Source of the DNA: Cranoglanis bouderius
Lineage: Eukaryota; Chordata; Actinopteri; Siluriformes; Cranoglanididae
Length of the DNA: 64,000 bases
Direction of reading: 5' to 3'
Assembly (NCBI GenBank): GCA_023630585.1
Contig: CM042567.1
Span: 1,988,501 to 2,052,500, forward strand
The position numbers and the translations under genes were made by a program. Under the pieces are notes generated by a model, which saw only the letters and a program-made list of their open reading frames with translations, was not told where the DNA came from and did no database searches. This document shows, in pieces, positions 59,201 through 64,000 of this stretch. Each line of letters starts with the position of its first letter. The stretch's first letter is position 1.

Positions 59201-62200
59201 GATATGCTGATGTGGTGTAGGAGACGATGGAATGTACACGAACAAAAATGTGTGTATACAGGGACGGGATGTCACAGGGGTTGCCATTCCAGATTTTTTT
59301 TTATAATAAGCTCCACTTTTCTGGGAAGGCTTTTCTGTTTGATTTTGGAACTCAACATTTCGTTTACTTCAGCATTCGTACATAGAGATATACATTTGTG
59401 CTTTTCTTTCTTTTTTTTTTTTTTTATTCCTCTCCAGGACGGCATTCGAGCTGCTAAAAAGAGATTACAGATGGACATTCAGACAGCGGTGCACAAAATC
59501 TACCAGCAGCTTTCCATCACACTGGAGAGGGCTCTTCAGTCTAATAAGCACCATATAGGTAATGTACAGAAGCGTACTGCATGTTAACACACACACACAC
59601 ACGCACACAAACGTTGTGCACTGAGTAGTCGTGTGTGTTCTTGTGCACACAGAGGAGCAGCAGCGGCTGCTGTTAGTGACCGTGTTTGCCCTCAGTGTGC
59701 GGTACCAGCCCGTGGACGTTTCATTGGCCATCTCCAGCGGTCTGCTAGACGTGCTCTCTCAGCTGTGCGGTAAGGAAACCCTGCTGGGACACACCCTCCA
59801 GCTCCTGCACAAACCCGCCGACTCCCAGCTCAGCACGGCGCTCAAAGTGGCCAGCACCCGACTGCTGCAGATCCTCGCCATCAGCACCGGGTAAAAAAAA
59901 AAACCACCAACCCATCAACTGATATTACGTTTAAACCACAACGTTTAAACCTGGGGTTACCAAACTTTTTTTAGGCAAATGACCCCAAATTATTATGACG
60001 TTCTGAACACTGCACAATTCACCTACCTTGTGTCCTAAAGCTATCAGGTTAAAAGTTATTTCTTGCCATGAAGTTTAAACAGTAAAATATAATTCAAGTT
60101 TATTAAACAAACTGGAACATGGCTTCCTTGTTCCATAAACTTTAAAGGTGCAATAGTCACTATTATGTGGAATAATGTGGAGATTTATGTACAAATGATA
60201 AAAAGTGATAGTTTAAGCCAGTCTCTCATAGTTTAGAAACCTGCCTCCTGGTCCGGGATTTGTTTGTTTGTATTTGAATTGGCTTCTTGTCAGTCATTTT
60301 ATAGCCACGCCCCCCAACACCTCTTCACATCCTTATAAATCATTATGAGGAGAGGTCGCGAGTCCAAGTGCGCTTGAAAGCGATGTCATGACAATCCTTT
60401 GCTAATGTTAACTCTAGTTGAACCGCTATACAAGTTTAATGGGCGGAGCTTTGTGTACATGGGTGGAAAATGGGGTTTTGAACATTAGCGAACACACACA
60501 AACGAAAACTAACTGCTGTTGTTCCGTGTCAGGACGTACGCGGATCGGTTGAGCCCTAAAGTGGTTCAGGCTCTGTTGGACCTGCTCTGTAGTCAGCTGA
60601 AGACTTTGCTGTCTCAGGCTGCAGGAAGTGTCCTCAGCATAAGTCCAGAGTCTGAGGAGAAGACCGACGACGGCACAGACAGCACGAAAAAAGACTTCAG
60701 GGGTAATTCAGAGATGTACCATTATATAAACAGCTTCATTAACAATCTGAATTTTTATCATCAGTTGCACATGCATGAAAATAAATGTGTGTGTTTGGTT
60801 TTAGCGTTACTGCGCAAACAACACACGGCAGAGCTACACCTCGGGGACTTTCTAGTGTTTCTGAGGAGAGTCGTGTCTTCCAAAGCCATCCAGTCCAAGA
60901 TGGCGTCTCCTAAATGGACTGAAGTGCTGCTGAACATCGCGGCACAGAAATGCTGTTCAGGTACAAGGACCTCGCGGTATACCGTAGATGTATATGCTTT
61001 TTAAAGTTGGGACTGTACCATGTGCTTAACCCTTTTTAAAAATTTATTTATTTATTTTTAATAACATTTCTTAAAATTTCATGTCATATAAATCTTTATT
61101 AAAACGTAAATGTGTAGGAATACCAAGTAAAACATATATAAAACATAATACCTGGAAAATAATGCTTCTAATGTGTTTATGAACATAATGTGGTAACATT
61201 CAGGTCTAAAATATTTAATTTTAACGACCGAAAATATAATTTTTGAACAAAATACTGCAATATTCTTGACAATCAGAAAAATCTATGCTGTTTAAGAGTG
61301 CTGTAAAAAAAAAAAAAAGGCTGAGGCCTTTAATGGAGTCTCGCTCAAAATTATTATACTTTTTATTTAATTTGTGTAGAAAGTTTTTAAAAACATACCA
61401 GAGACATTAAGTAAGTTAAACATTTTGGATTCAGGATAATGATTTACGTTAAATTACAGTATGTTTTCTCAAGTGGTTTGGAAGTGATGTACGTTTTATA
61501 TTTTCCTAAAAACCGCCTTAAATGATCTCTCTGTAAGTGCTCAACTTTATAAAGTAGAATAAGTGTGGTTTTTGTATTTCAGGCGTTCCGCTCGTGGGGA
61601 ATTTGAGGACGCGGCTGCTGGCCCTGCATGTGCTGGAGGCTGTACTTCCTGCCCGTGAAAGTAGCGTCGAGGATCATCAAATGACCCAGGTCGCATCCTA
61701 AACACACCACTACACCGAGTTCTGGAAAAAAAATCTTAATAAAACCAGGTCCATGGTTTATTTTATTCTGTTCGATTGAATCATTGAGCACGAGACACGA
61801 CAGTAGTGAAGAAGAGCAACCCTAATGAGGCCTGGGGTGCCAATACTTTTACCCTTGGTGAAAACGGAGTGAATTTCGAATGCGGAATTTATCCGTTGAC
61901 GTGACGTGAAAAATATAGATTTGTGTTATGAGAGACTTACCGAGGTGCGCTATACCAGCGATGACGCGCTATACCTCATGTTTCATTGACGCCGAAGCGT
62001 ACCGATACTTTTACCGCTACTCAAAATGCAGAGTATGTTGCGTGCATCCTGGTCATGGTCACGGTGGATCCGAGTGGGAAGCTGGAATACAGCCTGTACG
62101 GGAAGCCAGAGATGATATTTATGGGAAAGAAATGTATACGAGTTAGCATTAGGAGAGACTCTCGGGTTAGCGAGGTGTTCAAAACCATGATGTTACACAC

Positions 62201-62578
62201 TGTGTAGTGAGAATATACGGTATAGGGAGAAAATAGGGTGTATATATTGTGTATTTGTTTGAATTTAAAATGCACATCAGTCGCGTTTTCTTAAATCACG
62301 GCTTTGACGTGTGCAGGATAGTCCACGTCATTAACGTCTTTCCTTTTCCCTCAACGTCAGGTGGTGGAAAGGTTGTTCTCTCTGCTGTCGGACTGCATGT
62401 GGGAGGCTCCTGTCGCTCAGGCCAAACACACCGTCCACCTGAAGGAGAGAGAACAAGAAGTCAAACTACAGGTGAACAACACAAGCTAGTATAAAATAAA
62501 CAGCAAATTGTACTGTTTTTTTTAAATTGGTTGGTTGGTATGGTCATATATAAGGTGTAGGGATACAAATGATGATTA

Positions 62579-62628
<50 letters not shown>

Positions 62629-62801
62629 AGGGTGAGGCAGAGGAGGAAGAAGAGAACCTACCTGTTCAGGAAGTGATATTCGACCCCGAAAAGGTGCAGT
62701 GCTGCGTGGTGGAAAACGGACAGGGTCTGACGCACGGCAGCGGCGGGAAAGGCTACGGTCTGGCTGCTACAGGCATCTCATCAGGCTGCTACCAGTGGAA
62801 G

Positions 62802-62848
<47 letters not shown>

Positions 62849-64000
62849 CTCTTAATACATAGGCATCACTTTCACTCCATAATATTTCCTAGCTCCAGTG
62901 TATTCCCAGTATCGTGCATGTCTGTAAGTATGTGTCTTCTCATGTGTCAGTTCTACATAGTGAAGGAGAACCGTGGGAACGAAGGAACGTGCGTGGGCGT
63001 GTCTCGCTGGCCCGTACACGACTTCAACCACCGCACCACCGCTGACATGTGGCTGTACCGCGCTTACAGCGGCAACCTGTACCACAACGGGGAGCAGACG
63101 CTCGCGCTGTCTAGCTACACACAGGGCGACTACATCACCTGCGTGCTGGACATGGAGGCTCGCACCGTGTCCTTCGGCAAGAACGGAGAGGTCAGGTGGA
63201 CACACGATATGATATCAGTTTATAGATACAGTTCCTGTTCTCACTTACATTATAGCAGCTATAAACTTGCCACGTTACCGAGAAACCGCAAAACATAAAC
63301 CACTCTCCTGAAGATCATCCCGTGTTACTATAGAAACGATAACGTCATCCTAGAACGAGCGCATTAGTTCTAAATAAGCCTGCGATTTGCAGCTGCACTG
63401 CTGTCAGAGCTGCCGTTGTAGAAAACTAATCAACACCTTCTTGATGTAGGAGCCCAAACTGGCTTTTGAAGACGTGGACGCTACAGAGCTCTACCCATGC
63501 GTCATGTTCTACAGCAGCAACCCTGGAGAAAAGGTACAAGACAGAGAATAATAAGAGGAAGTTAATAAGAAGACTGATGTACTCAAATCTCTTTAACATA
63601 TCCGATCCGTTTGCAGGTCAAAATCTGTGACATGCAGATGCGAGGCACGCCACGCGACCTTTTACCCGGCGACCCCATCTGCAGTCCCGTGGCCACCGTC
63701 CTCGCCGAGGCCGTGTCTCAGCTGGTGAGGATCCTGCACCGTTCGGACGGCTGGACGCAACCCATCAACCGGTGCATGCTCCAGCGGCTGCAGCAGATCC
63801 GCGGCTGTCTGCGCGACGGCGCTCCACCCCCGGGCGGTGCGAGACTCCGTAAGAGCCGCTCAGCTCAGAGCCGTGATGAACAGGACGAGGCGAAGGAGGA
63901 GGACAGGGACGAGGAGCGAGGCAGAAGCGGCCGGGAGCTGACGGAGGTGCAGCTGAGGACGCTGTGTAACCTGATATGGCCCGTGCTGGCGGTGATCGGA
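45420..64000 (+). CDS. herc1: HERC1 giant HECT ubiquitin ligase, N-terminal half (partial)
   Basis: Very large ubiquitin-protein ligase of cytosol and Golgi membranes; in mammals about 4,860 aa with two RCC1-like domains, a SPRY domain, WD repeats and a C-terminal HECT domain. This window has 36 coding exons joined in phase to 2,285 codons with no stop; the rest lies beyond 64000. The first exon is 45420-46352. It begins MAVMIPPVKLKWLEHLNSSW, very close to the human start, and runs to MQMRRSL. Exon 2 is 46747-46842. Order of domains: N-terminal helical region (residues 1-343), RCC1-like domain 1 (about 344-741), long middle region (742-1992), SPRY (about 1993-2157), then the start of the next linker. 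HECT activity itself is not encoded here. Conservation with human, recalled from memory, is high throughout except in acidic linkers. Confidence 0.95.
46925..51167 (+). CDS. herc1: herc1 exons 3 to 9: first RCC1-like domain
   Basis: Exons 46925-47119, 47212-47523, 48887-48983, 49115-49258, 49772-49899, 49988-50132 and 50996-51167 encode the seven-bladed RCC1-like propeller. Blade repeats are easy to see: CEVYVWGSNSSHQLVEG, GSYGRLGLGDSNNQ, GEVFSWGDGDYGKLGHGNSS, GELYTWGEGDFGRLGHGDSN, TVWSFGGGDNGKLGHGDTN, QVYAWGCGACLGCGSSEAT and EVYAWGNNSMGQCGQGNST. In human HERC1 this domain has been linked to ARF and Rab nucleotide release. All exons keep phase and all borders are GT/AG. Short introns 5 and 6 contrast with intron 4 (1.36 kb), which carries a mobile element block. 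Confidence 0.95.
47738..48730 (+). mobile_element. hAT-like element block in herc1 intron 4
   Basis: Begins with TAGGCCTGTCACAACAGCAA and TTGTCCCGGAAATAATCGCG, phrases of a common fish hAT-type element, and ends ATTCGAATCGTTAATCTGAC followed by AGCCCTA. TAGGCCTGTCA and TGACAGCCCTA are inverted. No matching 8-bp duplication was found, so two elements may be joined or an end may have moved. No transposase is coded. Confidence 0.55.
50145..50179 (+). repeat. (CA)n after the herc1 exon 8 donor
   Basis: Starts 12 bases inside intron 8. No matching (GT)n tract is present at the other end of this 863-bp intron. Confidence 0.85.
50878..50990 (+). repeat. Fish repeat end GGGGGCCAAGCACCGAAGGT beside herc1 exon 9
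   Basis: The phrase is the end of a common teleost repeat. The T/C-rich stretch after it (CTTCTTATTCTTATTGTTCTTC) provides the pyrimidine tract for the acceptor at 50995. Confidence 0.5.
51695..54471 (+). CDS. herc1: herc1 exons 10 to 17: middle region, part 1
   Basis: Exons 51695-51829, 51990-52155, 52251-52376, 52476-52676, 52784-52936, 53673-53805, 53943-54134 and 54256-54471, residues about 741-1181. Conserved phrases include VVAWHRPYCVDLEESTF, LALALAGGVATSILGRQ, ERMELLHSLLPQGPDRW, THLAEILMKTLLRNLGFYT and WVWLVDLERTVALLIGRCLG. Function of this helical region is not well defined. Most of these introns are short and framed by AC or GT repeats; (GT)n tracts end right at the acceptors of exons 10, 12, 15 and 16. 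Confidence 0.93.
51850..51910 (+). mobile_element. Fragment of the 264-bp miniature element in intron 10
   Basis: GCGATATCATCACGATATCG and CATATCGCCCAGCCGTAG match the right end of the element at 40428-40691. The intron is only 160 bases, so the fragment makes up over a third of it. Confidence 0.6.
52937..53545 (+). repeat. CA- and GA-rich array in herc1 intron 14
   Basis: Begins with AC repeats at the donor and continues with CACACAGCAAGAGAGAGAGA units (two near-identical and one short), then CAGACAGACA- and ACACAAATGGACAGA-type phrases. Only A, C and G dominate, giving long artefact frames on both strands. Confidence 0.85.
53606..53669 (+). repeat. (GT)n ending at the herc1 exon 15 acceptor
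   Basis: About 32 GT units followed only by GCAG, so there is no separate pyrimidine tract. A similar tract (53873-53937) precedes exon 16. Confidence 0.9.
54472..55950 (+). repeat. 1.4-kb CA minisatellite with CAGCTAGG units in herc1 intron 17
   Basis: (CA)n blocks separated about 30 times by CAGCTAGGC, plus four CAGACAGGCAGGCAGGTGCA spacers and, near the start, four GCTAGGCGTGCACGTGCA spacers. The repeat word CACAGCTAGG is the last nine exon bases plus the first donor base of exon 17 (CCACAGCTAG|GTACAC). The tail (55745-55950) is degenerate CA with CAGA. Unequal exchange or slippage is the likely cause. Confidence 0.9.
56034..56339 (+). repeat. Repeats framing herc1 exon 18 and intron 18
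   Basis: (GT)n at 56034-56052 before exon 18, (CA)n at 56236-56268 after its donor, and GT-rich 56317-56337 before the exon 19 acceptor. Intron 18 is only 108 bases. Confidence 0.85.
56058..58651 (+). CDS. herc1: herc1 exons 18 to 25: middle region, part 2
   Basis: Exons 56058-56231, 56340-56454, 56575-56695, 56841-57015, 57166-57448, 57573-57693, 57786-57837 and 58386-58651, residues about 1182-1617. Recognisable human-like phrases are DWDSATLSNEALLDTVSRFV, an acidic linker with EEAELEERADRERDRED and EEEREHEVMTAG, SRSESDLSQPESDEEGYSL and VSFVSGDVGNTPGFKEPEES. The segment coded by exons 22 and 24 is the most diverged from human, as expected of a disordered, Ser-rich linker. Confidence 0.9.
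58695..58815 (-). repeat. Dispersed repeat family R2, copy 4 (inverted)
   Basis: ATGGAAGGAGTCTCCAGTGT matches the inverted copy in tpm1 (22620-22845), including the distal GATGAATAAAACATGCTGTT. It ends about 25 bases before the acceptor of herc1 exon 26. Confidence 0.65.
58840..62471 (+). CDS. herc1: herc1 exons 26 to 32: region before SPRY
   Basis: Exons 58840-59061, 59438-59558, 59653-59890, 60533-60702, 60805-60960, 61583-61689 and 62361-62471, residues about 1618-1992. Conserved phrases are LTSVRLQFLAGCFGLG, VHKIYQQLSITLERALQ, LLLVTVFALSVRYQPVDVSL, LHLGDFLVFLRRVVSSKAIQ and VVERLFSLLSDCMWEAPVAQ. The donor after 61689 (CAG|GTCGCA) is weak. The 670-bp intron after it (61690-62360) holds a Tc1-end-like GGGGTGCCAATACTTTTACC (about 61838) but no exon. 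Confidence 0.9.
59891..60532 (+). other. herc1 intron 28, no recognised content
   Basis: AT-rich intron sequence with short runs only. The next long intron (60961-61582) is also AT-rich with a poly(A) run at 61304-61317 and shows no exon or known element. Confidence 0.5.
62580..62841 (+). repeat. herc1 exon 33 framed by (GT)n and (CA)n
   Basis: (GT)n of about 24 units (62580-62627) stops at the acceptor CAG; (CA)n of about 19 units (62803-62841) begins inside the donor GTAACACAC. The tracts are reverse complements across the exon. Confidence 0.9.
62631..63533 (+). CDS. herc1: herc1 exons 33 to 35: SPRY domain
   Basis: Exons 62631-62801, 62951-63190 and 63450-63533 encode the SPRY fold, a protein-interaction module. 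Landmarks: VIFDPEKVQCC, GGKGYGLAATGISSGCYQWK, FYIVKENRGNEGTCVGVSR, AYSGNLYHNGEQTLALS, ITCVLDMEARTVSFGKNGE and LYPCVMFYSSNPGEK. These match human HERC1 nearly residue for residue. The intron before exon 35 carries an R2 repeat copy that runs up to the acceptor. Confidence 0.94.
63230..63449 (+). repeat. Dispersed repeat family R2, copy 5, ending at the exon 35 acceptor
   Basis: CTCACTTACATTATAGCAGC matches 4571-4590 and TGCAGCTGCACTGCTGTCAG then CAGAGCTGCCGTTGTAGAAA matches 7076-7108. The shared phrase AATCAACACCTTCT ends 7 bases before the acceptor TGTAG of herc1 exon 35. Confidence 0.7.
63617..64000 (+). CDS. herc1: herc1 exon 36 (cut by window end)
   Basis: Open to the window end: VKICDMQMRGTPRDLLPGDP follows the SPRY domain and continues through an acidic, basic-rich linker (DEQDEAKEEDRDEERGRSGR) to LRTLCNLIWPVLAVIG. 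In human the sequence goes on into a domain with GGVDAGLRVGGRC, which is beyond the window. Confidence 0.92.

Overview
The window is nuclear DNA of a ray-finned fish. Evidence for this is the vertebrate-type split genes, the dense (CA)n/(GT)n and (TA)n tracts, several Tc1-like elements, hAT-type miniature elements and short dispersed repeats. The species cannot be fixed from the sequence alone. All genes lie on the + strand: the 3' part of a Go-alpha gene (gnao1 type, 732-6019), a complete tropomyosin 1 gene (tpm1, 17655-27556), a complete F-box/FIST gene (fbxo22, 32158-39451), and the first 36 coding exons of the giant HECT-ligase gene herc1 (45420 to the window end, still open). Exons were joined by hand from GT/AG borders, phase and protein similarity. 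The joins give 300 codons for the gnao1 part, 284 aa (long) and 248 aa (short) for tpm1, 389 aa for fbxo22 and 2,285 codons for herc1, with no internal stop.

Layout. 1-7.7 kb: gnao1 exons 3-8 and the probable 3' UTR. 7.7-17.6 kb: intergenic DNA with two decayed Tc1-like elements, two related low-copy repeats, and a three-layer nest (a fish-wide repeat hit by a TA-flanked element, itself hit by a Tc1-like transposon with long inverted ends and a broken transposase). 17.4-27.6 kb: tpm1 with two promoters (exons 1a and 1b) and two alternative 3' ends (9a plus a terminal exon, or 9d). 27.6-32.1 kb: repeats. 32.1-39.5 kb: fbxo22, with a 700-bp CT tract and a degenerate 258-bp tandem repeat in its introns. 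39.5-45.4 kb: repeats, including a block also found on the other side of fbxo22. 45.4-64 kb: herc1, coding the N-terminal region, the first RCC1-like propeller, the long middle region and the SPRY domain.

The genes do not form an operon or a pathway. tpm1, fbxo22 and herc1 all map to human 15q, so the block looks like conserved vertebrate synteny; gnao1 is on human 16q and its position here would be fish-specific.

The most interesting signals are in RNA processing. Several introns, above all herc1 introns 14-20, are bracketed by (AC)n just after the donor and (GT)n just before the acceptor, a structure known from ray-finned fish introns. herc1 intron 17 holds about 30 copies of a unit that resembles its own exon-donor junction but lacks the donor GT. 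A dispersed repeat abuts splice acceptors in two different genes. No wholly new biological system was found; no RNA genes or CRISPR arrays were seen.
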